A DNA stretch of 64,000 nucleotides from Tamlana sp. I1 (GCF_015355625.1 NZ_JACLAF010000008.1:62001-126000), one strand, 5' to 3'. Counted from the stretch's first letter, positions 1 to 9,390 are shown. A program made the numbers and translations. Notes: generated by a model from the sequence alone, not told the origin.

Positions 1-37
1 TAATTTTTTTTTGTAAACTTTTTGAATTTCAAAAAAC

Positions 38-66
38 GTTAAAATATTAATTGTCAATATTTTAAC
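38..66. terminator. Perfect 11-bp inverted repeat with flanking A and T tracts
   Basis: Arms 38-48 (GTTAAAATATT) and 56-66 are exact reverse complements around a 7-nt loop. An A-run lies on the left and a T-run on the right. The shape suits a bidirectional rho-independent terminator for a gene outside the window, or an AT-rich operator. The stem is weak because it is AT-only. Confidence 0.4.
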
Positions 67-144
67 TGTTTTTTTGTGTAAACTTCTTAAATGGCGCTCG
101 TTTTTTTCTTTGTTAAAAACTTGTTGAAAAGCTTTCATTCTTTT

Positions 145-177
145 TTGCCAAAGTTACCAATCATTTTGCAATCTTTG
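145..177 (+). promoter_or_regulatory. Candidate promoter of nrdB
   Basis: TTG at 145-147 and AATCTTTG at 170-177, with a 22-nt spacer, approximate the Bacteroidota consensus TTG-N17-23-TAnnTTTG with one mismatch in the -7 element. It lies 58 nt before the nrdB start. No NrdR-box pair was recognised upstream. Confidence 0.35.
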
Positions 178-234
178 TTATTCCCAAATCGAAGCTAATT
201 TCGTTTAATCTAAAAAAAAAATAACCAACACACA

Positions 235-1215
235 ATGTCTCAAGCCGTAGAACCTATTCTTCAAGAAAATAAAGATCGATTTGTAATTTTTCCAATCCAA
301 CATCATGATATTTGGGAGTGGTATAAAAAATCAGAAGCCAGTTTTTGGACGGCTGAAGAAATTGATTTACATCAAGATCTTACCGATTGGTCGACTAAAT
401 TAAATGACGACGAGCGTTATTTTATTAAACATATTTTAGCTTTTTTCGCTGCCAGTGATGGTATTGTAAATGAAAATTTAGCCGAAAATTTTGTAAACGA
501 AGTACAATATAGTGAGGCGAAATTCTTTTACGGATTTCAAATTATGATGGAAAACATTCATAGTGAAACCTATTCGCTTTTAATTGATACTTATGTGAAA
601 GATGAAAAGGAAAAAGATTTATTATTTAATGCTATTGAAAACTTTCCAGCCATTAAGAAAAAGGCAGATTGGGCATTAAAATGGATTGAATCGCCAAGTT
701 TTGCAGAGCGTTTAATTGCTTTCGCGGCGGTTGAAGGGATTTTCTTTTCAGGAGCATTTTGTTCAATTTTCTGGTTAAAGAAACGTGGCTTAATGCCAGG
801 ATTAACATTCTCTAACGAGTTAATCTCTAGAGATGAAGGTGTGCATGCAGACTTCGCCGTGCACTTACACAATAAACATTTAGTAAATAAAGTACCAAAA
901 GCGCGTATAAGAGAAATTTTAATCGATGCTTTGGATATAGAGCGTGAATTTATCACAGAATCGTTGCCTGCAAGTTTAATTGGAATGAACGCGGTTTTAA
1001 TGTCGCAATACTTAGAATTTGTTACCGACAGATTGTTAAGCGAGTTAGATTGTGAGAAAGAATATAACACAGCAAATCCATTCGATTTTATGGACATGAT
1101 TTCATTACAAGGGAAAACCAATTTCTTTGAAAAGCGTGTTTCAGAATACCAAAAAGCAGGCGTACTTAATAAAGAAGAGGAAAAAGATAAATTTAATTTC
1201 GACGCCGATTTTTAA
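235..1215 (+). CDS. nrdB: Class Ia ribonucleoside-diphosphate reductase, beta subunit
   Basis: NrdB is the small subunit of aerobic ribonucleotide reductase. It houses the dinuclear metal site and the tyrosyl radical used by NrdA to make deoxyribonucleotides in the cytosol. Visible metal ligands are Asp75, Glu106, His109, Glu167, Glu201 and His204. The radical tyrosine is Tyr113, four residues after His109 as in the E. coli protein (Tyr122). The 326-residue length is normal for the short class Ia form. The ATG at 235 follows an A-rich leader. nrdA follows after an unusually long 237-nt spacer on the same strand. The family assignment is secure; the identity of the metal (Fe or Mn) cannot be read from sequence. 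Confidence 0.97.
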   Translation: MSQAVEPILQENKDRFVIFPIQHHDIWEWYKKSEASFWTAEEIDLHQDLTDWSTKLNDDERYFIKHILAFFAASDGIVNENLAENFVNEVQYSEAKFFYGFQIMMENIHSETYSLLIDTYVKDEKEKDLLFNAIENFPAIKKKADWALKWIESPSFAERLIAFAAVEGIFFSGAFCSIFWLKKRGLMPGLTFSNELISRDEGVHADFAVHLHNKHLVNKVPKARIREILIDALDIEREFITESLPASLIGMNAVLMSQYLEFVTDRLLSELDCEKEYNTANPFDFMDMISLQGKTNFFEKRVSEYQKAGVLNKEEEKDKFNFDADF

Positions 1216-1360
1216 TAAAATTAAAATTTTAAGAAACAAAGTAGCGTGCTCTCCCTAAAGTTTTGTTTTTCCGCGAAAGCGTGATTAACAAAGGACTCAA
1301 AATGTTTCTACTGAAGTGAATTTCTGTAAAAGGAAAAGGTAATATCATTAATTAAACCAA

Positions 1361-1390
1361 CTAAACTGAACTTTATAAGCTCAGTTTTAG
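1361..1390 (+). promoter_or_regulatory. Hairpins in the nrdB-nrdA spacer
   Basis: The 237-nt spacer contains CTAAACTGA at 1361-1369 pairing with TCAGTTTTAG at 1381-1390 (one bulge). It also holds a GAAA-tetraloop stem at 1272-1281 and a TCCCGA/TCGGGA stem at 1413-1431 just before nrdA. No TAnnTTTG promoter was seen in the spacer. The function is unknown; RNA processing or differential expression of the two subunits are possibilities. Confidence 0.35.
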
Positions 1391-1452
1391 AAAACTAACC
1401 AATCAACCTATTTCCCGACGGTGTATCGGGAGGTATTAAAAAGTGTAAAAAT

Positions 1453-3939
1453 ATGTATGTAGTAAAAAGAAATGGCAGAAAGGAACAAGTAATGTTCGAT
1501 AAAATTACTGCTAGAGTAAGAAAATTATGTTACGGATTAAACGAACTAGTTGATCCGTTAAAAGTCGCAATGCGTGTTATAGAAGGTCTTTACGATGGTG
1601 TAACCACAAGCGAACTTGATAATCTTGCAGCAGAAGTTGCAGCGACCATGACAACAGCACACCCAGATTACGCGCGTTTGGCGGCTCGTATTTCGGTTTC
1701 TAACTTACATAAAAATACCAAAAAAACCTTTAGCGAGGTGATGGAAGATTTACATAAATATGTAAATCCAAGAACAGGAAAAGATGCGCCTTTACTTTCT
1801 GATGAAGTGTATAACGTCATCATGGAAAATAAAGATCGTTTGGATTCGACCATTATTTATAACCGCGATTTTGGTTATGATTACTTCGGGTTTAAAACAC
1901 TAGAACGTTCTTACCTTCTAAAGTTAAATGGAAAAATAGCCGAACGTCCACAACATATGTTGATGCGTGTTTCTATCGGAATCCATTTAAACGATTTAGA
2001 TGCTGCGATTGAAACTTACGAGTTGATGTCGAAAAAATATTTTACACACGCTACACCAACATTATTTAACGCTGGTACACCAAAACCACAAATGTCTTCT
2101 TGCTTCCTTTTAACCATGAAGGAAGATAGTATTGATGGGATTTACGACACGTTAAAACAAACGGCAAAAATCTCGCAATCTGCTGGCGGTATTGGCTTAG
2201 CAATGCATAATGTGCGTGCTACCGGAAGTTATATTTCTGGTACAAACGGAACAAGTAATGGTATTGTGCCGATGTTACGTGTTTTTAATGATACAGCACG
2301 TTACGTAGATCAAGGTGGTGGAAAACGTAAAGGGAGTTTTGCGATTTATTTAGAAACTTGGCATGCCGATATTTTCGATTTCTTAGACTTAAAGAAAAAT
2401 CATGGTAAAGAAGAAATGCGTGCGCGTGATTTATTTTATGCGATGTGGATTTCAGATTTATTTATGAAACGTGTTCAGGAAGATGGCGATTGGACTTTAA
2501 TGTGTCCTAACGAATGTCCTGGATTACCAGAAACTCATAGTGAAGAATTTGAAGCGCTTTATTTAAAATATGAAGCTGAAGGAAAAGGAAGAAAAACGAT
2601 AAAAGCGCGTGAGCTTTGGGAGAAAATTTTAGAATCTCAAATTGAAACTGGTACGCCATACATGCTATATAAAGATGCGGCTAACCGTAAATCTAATCAG
2701 AAGAATTTAGGAACTATTCGTTCTTCAAACTTGTGTACAGAAATTATGGAGTATACTTCGCCAGACGAGGTTGCTGTATGTAATTTAGCATCTATTGCTT
2801 TGCCAATGTTTATTAAAAACGGCGAATTCGATCATAAAGAATTATACCGCATTACAAAACGCGTTACTAAAAACTTAAACCGCGTAATTGATAGAAACTA
2901 CTATCCTGTTATTGAAGCTGAAAATTCAAACCTGCGTCACAGACCAATTGGTTTAGGGGTTCAAGGATTGGCAGATACCTTCATTCAATTGCGTATGCCG
3001 TTTACAAGTGATGAAGCTAAAAAATTAAATAAAGATATTTTTGAAACCCTTTACTATGCTGCAGTTACAGCCAGTATGGAAGAAGCAAAAGTTGATGGCC
3101 CTTACCAAACTTATGAAGGTTCGCCAATAAGCAAAGGGGAGTTCCAACACAACCTATGGAATATTAATGAAGATGAATTAAGCGGAAACTGGGATTGGGA
3201 AAAACTGCGTAAACAAGTCCTAAAACACGGTGTGCGTAACTCGTTATTAGTAGCGCCAATGCCAACAGCTTCAACTTCACAAATTCTTGGAAACAACGAA
3301 TGTTTCGAGCCTTATACATCAAACATTTATACGCGTCGCGTGTTATCTGGTGAATTTATTGTGGTAAACAAGCATTTATTAGAAGATTTAGTTGAACTAG
3401 GCCTTTGGAATGAGTCTTTAAAACAAGATATCATGAGAGCCAATGGTTCTGTACAACATATTGATGTTATTCCTCAAGATATAAAAGATCTTTACAAAAC
3501 GGTATGGGAATTAAGTATGAAAGACATTATCGATATGTCTCGTCAACGTGGTTATTTTATAGATCAATCACAATCGCTTAATTTATTTATGGAAGGCGCC
3601 ACTATGGCTAAATTAACTTCAATGCACTTTTATGCTTGGAAAAGCGGCTTAAAGACAGGGATGTATTATTTAAGAACGAAAAGTGCTGTTGATGCGATTA
3701 AATTTACGCTTCAAACCACTAAAAAAGAAGAACCAATTGCTGAAGTTGTTGAGGTAAATAATGAAGTGTCTTCTGAACAAGATGATGCTAAGAAAATGAA
3801 ATTAGCAGCGCAAAATGCGGCTAAATTTGCAAAACAAAACGAACCTGAAATAGAACCTATGACTGCTGAAGAAATGAAAGCACTTATAGCGCAGGCCAAA
3901 GAAGCTGAAGGTGACGATTGTTTAATGTGCGGATCGTAA
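1453..3939 (+). CDS. nrdA: Class Ia ribonucleoside-diphosphate reductase, alpha subunit
   Basis: NrdA is the catalytic subunit that reduces ribonucleoside diphosphates with NrdB. An N-terminal ATP-cone spans about residues 1-90 (starts [12 protein letters not shown]), implying allosteric activity control by ATP/dATP. Catalytic residues are visible: Cys217 and Cys443 as the redox pair, Cys428 as the thiyl site within NLCTE, with Asn426 and Glu430. A TyrTyr pair for radical transfer lies in GMYYLR. The C-terminal shuttle cysteines are Cys823 and Cys826 in CLMCGS. The 828-residue length includes a charged, low-complexity tail before the cysteine pair. A strong terminator follows. The window also holds an anaerobic class III enzyme (55.7-57.9 kb), so dNTP synthesis can apparently switch with oxygen. 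Confidence 0.97.
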   Translation: MYVVKRNGRKEQVMFDKITARVRKLCYGLNELVDPLKVAMRVIEGLYDGVTTSELDNLAAEVAATMTTAHPDYARLAARISVSNLHKNTKKTFSEVMEDLHKYVNPRTGKDAPLLSDEVYNVIMENKDRLDSTIIYNRDFGYDYFGFKTLERSYLLKLNGKIAERPQHMLMRVSIGIHLNDLDAAIETYELMSKKYFTHATPTLFNAGTPKPQMSSCFLLTMKEDSIDGIYDTLKQTAKISQSAGGIGLAMHNVRATGSYISGTNGTSNGIVPMLRVFNDTARYVDQGGGKRKGSFAIYLETWHADIFDFLDLKKNHGKEEMRARDLFYAMWISDLFMKRVQEDGDWTLMCPNECPGLPETHSEEFEALYLKYEAEGKGRKTIKARELWEKILESQIETGTPYMLYKDAANRKSNQKNLGTIRSSNLCTEIMEYTSPDEVAVCNLASIALPMFIKNGEFDHKELYRITKRVTKNLNRVIDRNYYPVIEAENSNLRHRPIGLGVQGLADTFIQLRMPFTSDEAKKLNKDIFETLYYAAVTASMEEAKVDGPYQTYEGSPISKGEFQHNLWNINEDELSGNWDWEKLRKQVLKHGVRNSLLVAPMPTASTSQILGNNECFEPYTSNIYTRRVLSGEFIVVNKHLLEDLVELGLWNESLKQDIMRANGSVQHIDVIPQDIKDLYKTVWELSMKDIIDMSRQRGYFIDQSQSLNLFMEGATMAKLTSMHFYAWKSGLKTGMYYLRTKSAVDAIKFTLQTTKKEEPIAEVVEVNNEVSSEQDDAKKMKLAAQNAAKFAKQNEPEIEPMTAEEMKALIAQAKEAEGDDCLMCGS

Positions 3940-3982
3940 TTATATTAATAGCGCTGGGCTCACCGTTTGTGTGAGACCAATT

Positions 3983-4025
3983 AAAAGGGTCGTTTAAATA
4001 GATTTTAAACGACCCTTTTTTATTT
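3983..4025. terminator. Bidirectional rho-independent terminator between nrdA and the OmpA-like gene
   Basis: A perfect 16-bp stem (arms 3983-3998 and 4004-4019) closes a 5-nt loop and is followed by a T-run. It sits between convergent genes and starts with an A-run, so it can serve both strands. Confidence 0.9.
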
Positions 4026-4048
4026 TGTTACAATAGATTTTTTAGAAC

Positions 4049-4909
4049 TTAATCTAAATCATTGTTTTCAGCAACTGCTGTATCATTATCAGCCATTAAA
4101 GCGAAAAATTTATCAATATTTGGAAGAATAATGATGCGTGTTCTTCTGTTTTTTGCTCTATTTTCAGAAGTGTCATTGTCTGCAAGCGGTTGGTAGCTAC
4201 TTCTACCCGCAGCAATCAATTTTTCTGGAGCTACATTATAACGGTCTTGTAATTTTCTAACAACCGATGTGGCTCTTAAAACACTTAAATCCCAGTTGTC
4301 AGCAATGTTTACTGTGTTTATGGTTCTAGAATCTGTGTGCCCTTCAACCATAACATCTAAACTAGGCTCAGAATTAATAACGTCAGCTAATTTTTGTAAC
4401 AAAGGATCTGCCTTCGAACTTAATTTATAGCTTGCCGTATTAAAAAGCATATCGTCTGCAATAGAAATCATAACAACAGTGCCATCAATATTAACAGCAA
4501 AATCGTCATCTGTATCTAAATCTGAATGGCTTATAACTTTTTCAAGATTATAAGCTACAGCCAAATTCATAGAATCTTTAAGCGTTTTAGCTTGACTTAA
4601 TTTTTCAGAATCAACATGCGTTAAGGTTTCACGCATCTTTACTTTAGCATCATTAGATACTACTGTGCCGTTTTCAACAACGTCAAGTTTTGTATCATTT
4701 TCAGCTTTTAAAGACATGATTTTAGAATTGTAAGTCTCTACACGCTCTTCGATTCTAGCAAATTTTGCTTCTAAATCTTCTTTTTCAACACGTGTTTTTT
4801 GCAATTCACTTTTAATCTCGCCATTTTCGTGCTCTAAAGCGATATATTTTTTCTTTGAAACACATGAAAATGTAAGGGCTACTAGTAATACAACTGAAAT
4901 TTTCTTCAT
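4049..4909 (-). CDS. OmpA-family peptidoglycan-binding lipoprotein
   Basis: This is predicted to be an outer-membrane lipoprotein tethering the envelope to peptidoglycan. The N-terminus is a lipoprotein signal peptide with lipobox residues LTFSC (Cys at about 16). A heptad-rich, charged coiled-coil follows at about residues 20-80. The C-terminal OmpA domain (about 150-275) has the peptidoglycan-binding signature VEGHTDS, ending in the NRAKNRRTRI segment that supplies the conserved Arg. The 286-residue length and the SCVSKKKY start resemble flavobacterial lipoproteins of the OmpA/MotB type. It is transcribed leftward and shares the terminator at 3983-4025. A perfect 8-bp inverted repeat (4923-4930 / 4940-4947) lies just upstream. 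Confidence 0.9.
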   Translation of the reverse strand: MKKISVVLLVALTFSCVSKKKYIALEHENGEIKSELQKTRVEKEDLEAKFARIEERVETYNSKIMSLKAENDTKLDVVENGTVVSNDAKVKMRETLTHVDSEKLSQAKTLKDSMNLAVAYNLEKVISHSDLDTDDDFAVNIDGTVVMISIADDMLFNTASYKLSSKADPLLQKLADVINSEPSLDVMVEGHTDSRTINTVNIADNWDLSVLRATSVVRKLQDRYNVAPEKLIAAGRSSYQPLADNDTSENRAKNRRTRIIILPNIDKFFALMADNDTAVAENNDLD

Positions 4910-4922
4910 AATTAATTTTTAA

Positions 4923-4947
4923 GTTTAATTGATTTACGTAATTAAAC
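4923..4947. repeat. 8-bp inverted repeat between ppnP and the OmpA-like gene
   Basis: GTTTAATT and AATTAAAC are separated by 9 nt. It could be a weak minus-strand terminator for ppnP or an operator of the downstream lipoprotein gene. Nothing distinguishes these. Confidence 0.3.
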
Positions 4948-4991
4948 CCGTGTATAGATTACGAAGTGCTAAATTTATCTGCCGAAATGTA

Positions 4992-5273
4992 TTATTTGTA
5001 AGTACATAAATATGAAGTTTGCGAAGAAACTTTAACTTGAAACTTTTTGTTAGCATCAATTTCATAAGCTTCTCCAGCATTAAAAGTTGCCCAATCTGAA
5101 GCTTCAGGTAATTTTACAACCATTTGGCCTTCAATCACTCGCATTGTTTCATGTTTAGACGTTGCAAATTCATATTCTCCAGGATTCATAACACCTAAAG
5201 TTGAACTTCCTTCTGCTGTTGTATAGCCTAAAGATTTTACATTGCTATCAAAATACTCGTTACTTGAAATCAT
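4992..5273 (-). CDS. ppnP: Pyrimidine/purine nucleoside phosphorylase (DUF1255, cupin)
   Basis: PpnP-family proteins phosphorolyse several nucleosides to the base plus ribose-1-phosphate. The protein is a 93-residue single-domain cupin, the usual family length. Characteristic stretches include the N-terminal SNEYFDSNVKSLGY, the central GVMNPGEYEF, and the LPEASDW segment before FNAGEAY. No signal peptide is present, so it is cytosolic. The gene stands alone on the minus strand between the OmpA-like lipoprotein and the phosphate permease. The assignment rests on motif recognition over the full length. Confidence 0.9.
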   Translation of the reverse strand: MISSNEYFDSNVKSLGYTTAEGSSTLGVMNPGEYEFATSKHETMRVIEGQMVVKLPEASDWATFNAGEAYEIDANKKFQVKVSSQTSYLCTYK

Positions 5274-5401
5274 AAATTATTAAATTTTATTAGTTTTAAA
5301 CGAGTGCAAATGTAAGTTTTTTAAAGTGCTAAGCGAACGGAATTACCAACTTTTCAGAATTTCAATCCCTTTTGAAGTGTTGATTTCTTCATTTTAGACA
5401 T

Positions 5402-5440
5402 AAAAAAAACACTTACCGATTTTACATCAATAAGTGTTTT
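5402..5440 (-). terminator. Terminator of the phosphate permease gene
   Basis: Arms 5406-5415 and 5431-5440 form a perfect 10-bp stem around a 15-nt loop. On the minus strand it is followed by a long U-run (5402-5409). It lies 22 nt beyond the permease stop. Confidence 0.85.
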
Positions 5441-5462
5441 GTTTTACTTTGAAGGATCAATT

Positions 5463-7799
5463 CTACTCTTCCTCTTCTTCGTCTAATTTTAAAGGCGTAG
5501 AAGGGTCTTGCGGAACGATTTTAGCTGGTTTTACAGAGCTGTCATGAGCTTCGTAATATTCTTCTAAAAGATTCATGGTCGCTACAAATAAATCTTTAGT
5601 CTCTAATAATAATCCAAAATAAAGCGTCGTGTTTTTCGGACTCGATTCTTCGGTACGTGTGCGTTCCACTTGTTTCTGAATTTTTTCAGAAAGCATTTTG
5701 AAAATCACATCTTTGTGCTTTATAATATCTCCAATCTTATCAAATGAACGCGATTCAAAAGCGTCTTTGGTTTCCGCTAATAATTTATCTAGCGCAAGAT
5801 CAACTTCTTTAAGCTCCTTAATTTGATTGAACTTTAATTTTTTATGATTGTTATTTACGTGTTTATGGCTCACCTTAGAAATGTATTCTAAAGATTGTGT
5901 CATGTCTTGTAAATACCCTAAGATATTTATGTAAAAATTACTAGCTCCAAGACTGGAATCGTCTAAATTTCTAATGAAATAAAAAATGTTATCACGTAAG
6001 CCTTCTACTTCTTGAGATAATTTAAGAATTTGTTTGTTGTTCTTTTTCAACATCACTAAATCCTGTTTTGCTAGACCATTAATGGAATTGGTGTAAATTT
6101 TATTTCCACGTTTAACCACGCTAGCAATGTTATTAGCACTTTCGTGAATAACACCTTGTACCGAACTGCTTTCTGCTTTTATTAAGCTGTCTTCAGCTCT
6201 AACTTCTTTAGATTTTTTGTTATGAACCATAGAGCTTCTTATCAATAAAGCAAAGGCCAATACCAATAAAATAGGGAACATTACTTTAACATTCAAGTTT
6301 AATAAGTAAGCCACTAAAGCTGCTGCAGTAAAGGCGCTAAAAGCGGTAAAGAACCAACCTCCAATGACGTTAATTACACCGGCTACACGATATACAGCAC
6401 TTTCTGCACCCCAAGCTCTATCGGCAAGTGAACTACCCATGGCTACCATAAAAGTCACGTAGGTTGTAGAAAGGGGTAACTTATAAGAAGTTGCAATAGA
6501 AATTAAAACCGCTGCAACCATTAAATTTACTGCAGCACGAACTAAATCGAAAGCTGGTAATTCTATTTTTTTGTTTTTAGAAACCGTAATTACTGGAGCT
6601 TCAAATTGTTTGTCTATTTTCTCTTGCCACGATTCAGGAAGCATGTATGAAGTAACTTGCGACATTAACACTGCTGTTCTAACAAATCCTCGAGATAAGA
6701 AGTTAGGTTGAAAACGTTCTTTAGTTTCCGTTTGACTAGAAAGATCTAAAGAAGTTTTTACTACGTTTTTCGCTTTTGTAGAAAACCAAAGTGTTAAAAC
6801 CATAACCATACCGGCTAAAAATAATAACCAGTTATTGGTTGGTACTTTTTGAGCCAACACTTCCATTGAAAACTCACTAGCTGCTACTCCAGATGCAGAC
6901 CACTCGGTAAATGCGTTGTAGGCAGCAACAGGAACTCCAATAAAGTTTACCAAGTCATTTCCTGCAAAAGCTAAAGCCAAAGCAAAGGTTCCTACAATAA
7001 TGATGAGTTTATAAATATTTGTCTTAAAGAACGCAATGAGTATATAGGATAGTAAAGACCAAATTATGGCATTAACTAAAAGGATAATCATAACTTGTTT
7101 TTCTAGGAAATTACTCATTGTGCCACCACCTAAAATTTCAAAAGATTGGTTTGCGTATGAGGTGCCTTTTAAGCCTTTCATAAAAATAAAGTAAGTGATA
7201 GCAGTTAATGCAAAACCACCAAATAAAGCACCTACCCAATGCGCTTTCTTTTCAAAATTGTATGATAAAAGTAGTCTTGAAAACCATTGAACAAGGGCGC
7301 CTATGGTAAATGCGACGACCACCGAGAGCAGAATACCAAATATAATCTGTGTGGCTTTCGAGGTGTTGATATAGCTAATTACATCGCTAAAATTACCGTT
7401 ATCATGTCCTATTTTAATTAAGGCGATGGCTACAGCAGCACCTAATAATTCGAATACAATAGAAACGGTAGTCGAGGTAGGCATCCCCACAGAATTAAAG
7501 AAATCGAGTAGGAGGATGTCGGTTATCATTACCGCCATGAAAATAATCATGATTTCATCGAACATAAATTCGCCTGGATTAAAAATACCTTTTCTGGCAA
7601 CCTCCATCATTCCGCTTGAAAAAACAGCGCCGACCGCAACACCTAAACTAGCAACAATCATAATTGTTTTAAAGGAAATCGCTTTAGATCCTATTGCAGA
7701 ATTTAAAAAGTTTACGGCATCATTACTAACCCCAACAACCAAATCGGCAACTGCTAAGATGGCTAACGCGATAATCATGTATAAGTAGATACTATCCAT
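5463..7799 (-). CDS. Inorganic phosphate transporter (PiT family) with C-terminal PhoU-like cytoplasmic region
   Basis: This is predicted to be an inner-membrane phosphate permease. Both inverted PiT signature repeats are visible: GVSNDAVNFLNSAIG near the N-terminus and AFAGNDLVNFIGVP in the middle, with roughly ten or more hydrophobic segments to about residue 530. The last ~240 residues are hydrophilic and helical (repeated HKHVNNNHKK, RSFDKIGDIIKHKD, acidic tail) and resemble a PhoU/DUF47-type regulatory domain fused in cis. The ATG at 7799 is preferred over an upstream in-frame start at 7832 because it begins directly before the first membrane helix. The porin gene lies 71 nt upstream on the same strand, consistent with an outer/inner membrane uptake pair. 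The phosphate specificity is family knowledge. Confidence 0.88.
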   Translation of the reverse strand: MDSIYLYMIIALAILAVADLVVGVSNDAVNFLNSAIGSKAISFKTIMIVASLGVAVGAVFSSGMMEVARKGIFNPGEFMFDEIMIIFMAVMITDILLLDFFNSVGMPTSTTVSIVFELLGAAVAIALIKIGHDNGNFSDVISYINTSKATQIIFGILLSVVVAFTIGALVQWFSRLLLSYNFEKKAHWVGALFGGFALTAITYFIFMKGLKGTSYANQSFEILGGGTMSNFLEKQVMIILLVNAIIWSLLSYILIAFFKTNIYKLIIIVGTFALALAFAGNDLVNFIGVPVAAYNAFTEWSASGVAASEFSMEVLAQKVPTNNWLLFLAGMVMVLTLWFSTKAKNVVKTSLDLSSQTETKERFQPNFLSRGFVRTAVLMSQVTSYMLPESWQEKIDKQFEAPVITVSKNKKIELPAFDLVRAAVNLMVAAVLISIATSYKLPLSTTYVTFMVAMGSSLADRAWGAESAVYRVAGVINVIGGWFFTAFSAFTAAALVAYLLNLNVKVMFPILLVLAFALLIRSSMVHNKKSKEVRAEDSLIKAESSSVQGVIHESANNIASVVKRGNKIYTNSINGLAKQDLVMLKKNNKQILKLSQEVEGLRDNIFYFIRNLDDSSLGASNFYINILGYLQDMTQSLEYISKVSHKHVNNNHKKLKFNQIKELKEVDLALDKLLAETKDAFESRSFDKIGDIIKHKDVIFKMLSEKIQKQVERTRTEESSPKNTTLYFGLLLETKDLFVATMNLLEEYYEAHDSSVKPAKIVPQDPSTPLKLDEEEEE

Positions 7800-7870
7800 A
7801 GTGTTTATTAGAAATAAGTTTGCAAATATCATGTGTATAAATGTGTGTTGTGTTACGTAATTGTTATGTT

Positions 7871-9067
7871 TTAAAAGTGAACATCTATTTGTAATCTAGC
7901 TAATATTTCATTTGGTCTACCATTGTTGCTTATATAGCTACAATCGCTTTGAACTTTTAGTTTTTGACCAACAATATATTTCGAAAGTCCTAAGGTATAC
8001 ATATCTCTAGAATTTTCCATGGTAATTTCATCCATATTTAGGTTGGTAAACCTGCCTGCAATTTCCCAATTAGAAGGAAATACATAACCAGATTGTAGAT
8101 TTAAAGCATTACCAACTTGTATAATATCTCCAGTAGCCGATCCGTCAGAATTTTTCGCAATTGGGTCGTCTGCATTTCTGTTGGCGTATTCAAACATAAA
8201 AGAATAGCCTTTGTATTTAAAGATACCGTCTATAAAAACAGTGTTTATATTCGACTTAAATAGTGCGCTGTCGTCATCAATTAGCATATATCGACCTTGG
8301 TTACTACGTTCTCTAACGGCATCATTGTTAAATTCATAACTTGTTCCTATTGCTAATTTAGGAGTTTTTTCTCTTACAAGATCGGCGCCAGTATAATCCC
8401 CCTTGTTTTTAAATTTTCCAAAAGGTAACAATTCAATCCGGCCTACGTATTGAAGACCACCTAAGTTTCCAGTTGTAATATTTCGCCCTTCACCTTGTGA
8501 AATGGATAAAATTTCTTTGACGATGAATTTTTCTGAAAGATGAAAATAGTGTTTAAGTTGTACACCAATATCTCTATCAATATTAAATTTTCCGTTTAAT
8601 AACGAGCGATCGACAAGTTGAAGATCTGCCGAAGACATAACACGTTCTCTGTTGCCAGGAAGTTTACCTTGCCCAACCCATAAAGAAAGATTTTTGTAGT
8701 AACCCCACTCTAAGAAAGCGTCCATAATGAAGCGTGGTGAGCCATGTGTAAAATCTTCCGATCCTCCAGACATATCGCGATTGGAGAAACCAGCCTCAAA
8801 TTTGTATTTTAATTTTGGTGAGTACACAAAACCTTTTAGTTTCAGCCTAGAGCGTCTCACTAAAAAACTTAATTCGTTAGGTTGGTGTTCTGTCCAGCTT
8901 GAAAATCCAAGAAGTTGAAATCTAATGGCGAAATTCATTGAAAAGGTACTGTCCTTGCCAACAACGTTAAAAATGCCTTTTCCAAAGGTATCTGTCTTAA
9001 TTTCTTGAGCACTTAAAGAAGTGAAAAGAAGCATCATTACCCCAAGTAGGGTAAGTTTCATATTCAT
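7871..9067 (-). CDS. Phosphate-selective porin (OprO/OprP-like)
   Basis: This is predicted to be an outer-membrane beta-barrel channel. A signal peptide (MKLTLLGVMMLLFTSLSAQ) precedes a mature part with alternating hydrophobic strands, aromatic girdles and a C-terminal Phe (LQIDVHF), typical of barrels inserted by Bam. Segments such as RFQLLGFSSW, RRSRLKLKGFVYSPKLKYKFEAG and GQGKLPGNRERV match the OprO/P porin family. The ATG at 9067 (or 9061) is chosen because it opens the signal peptide; an upstream start at 9091 would add an unlikely polar lead. It is transcribed together with the PiT permease downstream. The promoter region carries a repeat (9103-9123) that recurs at 9364-9384. Phosphate selectivity is inferred from the family and the neighbour. 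Confidence 0.85.
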   Translation of the reverse strand: MNMKLTLLGVMMLLFTSLSAQEIKTDTFGKGIFNVVGKDSTFSMNFAIRFQLLGFSSWTEHQPNELSFLVRRSRLKLKGFVYSPKLKYKFEAGFSNRDMSGGSEDFTHGSPRFIMDAFLEWGYYKNLSLWVGQGKLPGNRERVMSSADLQLVDRSLLNGKFNIDRDIGVQLKHYFHLSEKFIVKEILSISQGEGRNITTGNLGGLQYVGRIELLPFGKFKNKGDYTGADLVREKTPKLAIGTSYEFNNDAVRERSNQGRYMLIDDDSALFKSNINTVFIDGIFKYKGYSFMFEYANRNADDPIAKNSDGSATGDIIQVGNALNLQSGYVFPSNWEIAGRFTNLNMDEITMENSRDMYTLGLSKYIVGQKLKVQSDCSYISNNGRPNEILARLQIDVHF

Positions 9068-9102
9068 GTTAATTAGTTTTTGTCGCTGCAAATAACTAAC
9101 TC

Positions 9103-9123
9103 TAATGTTAACTTAACGTTTCC
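9103..9123. promoter_or_regulatory. Candidate operator, copy 1 (TAATGTTAAC-type repeat)
   Basis: This 21-nt element begins TAATGTTAAC and continues with a second GTT-centred half. It matches 18 of 21 positions with the element at 9364-9384. It lies 36 nt upstream of the porin start. A role in phosphate control is an inference from the adjacent porin and permease. Confidence 0.4.
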
Positions 9124-9149
9124 TAATTGTTAAAATTTTAAGATAATAA

Positions 9150-9175
9150 AAGACTGCCTTGGCCAAGACAGTCTT
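9150..9175. repeat. Near-perfect 24-nt palindrome in the porin upstream region
   Basis: AAGACTG (9150-9156) and CAGTCTT (9169-9175) flank an inner palindrome CTTGGCCAAG at 9158-9167. On the minus strand a short T-rich run follows. No gene ends here, so it may block read-through in either direction or act as a protein-binding site. Confidence 0.5.
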
Positions 9176-9363
9176 ATTCTAGAAATCATGATAATGTAGT
9201 CGACAAAAACTAATAAATTATATGAATTACTAATGTCGTCTTAAGACCATACAAATATCTAGGTTTTAATTTAGCGTAATGTAACCTAAATATTAACTAA
9301 TTATTAAGAATCCAATGTTAAATCTTTGTTTTTAAAGCGCTGTAAATCAAGTAAATAACAGTT

Positions 9364-9384
9364 TAATGTTAATTTAATGTTACC
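9364..9384. promoter_or_regulatory. Candidate operator, copy 2 (direct repeat TTTAATGTTA)
   Basis: Two 11-nt direct repeats (TTTAATGTTA plus one nt, from 9362 and from 9373) lie immediately upstream of the promoter at 9391-9421. That is a typical activator position. It shares 18 of 21 positions with 9103-9123. Confidence 0.4.
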
Positions 9385-9390
9385 TGAATA

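Noticed and set aside
591-1121. 176-codon open frame antisense to nrdB
   Set aside because: It lies wholly inside a textbook nrdB with all catalytic residues. The frame follows from low stop frequency opposite an AT-rich gene and shows no family motif.
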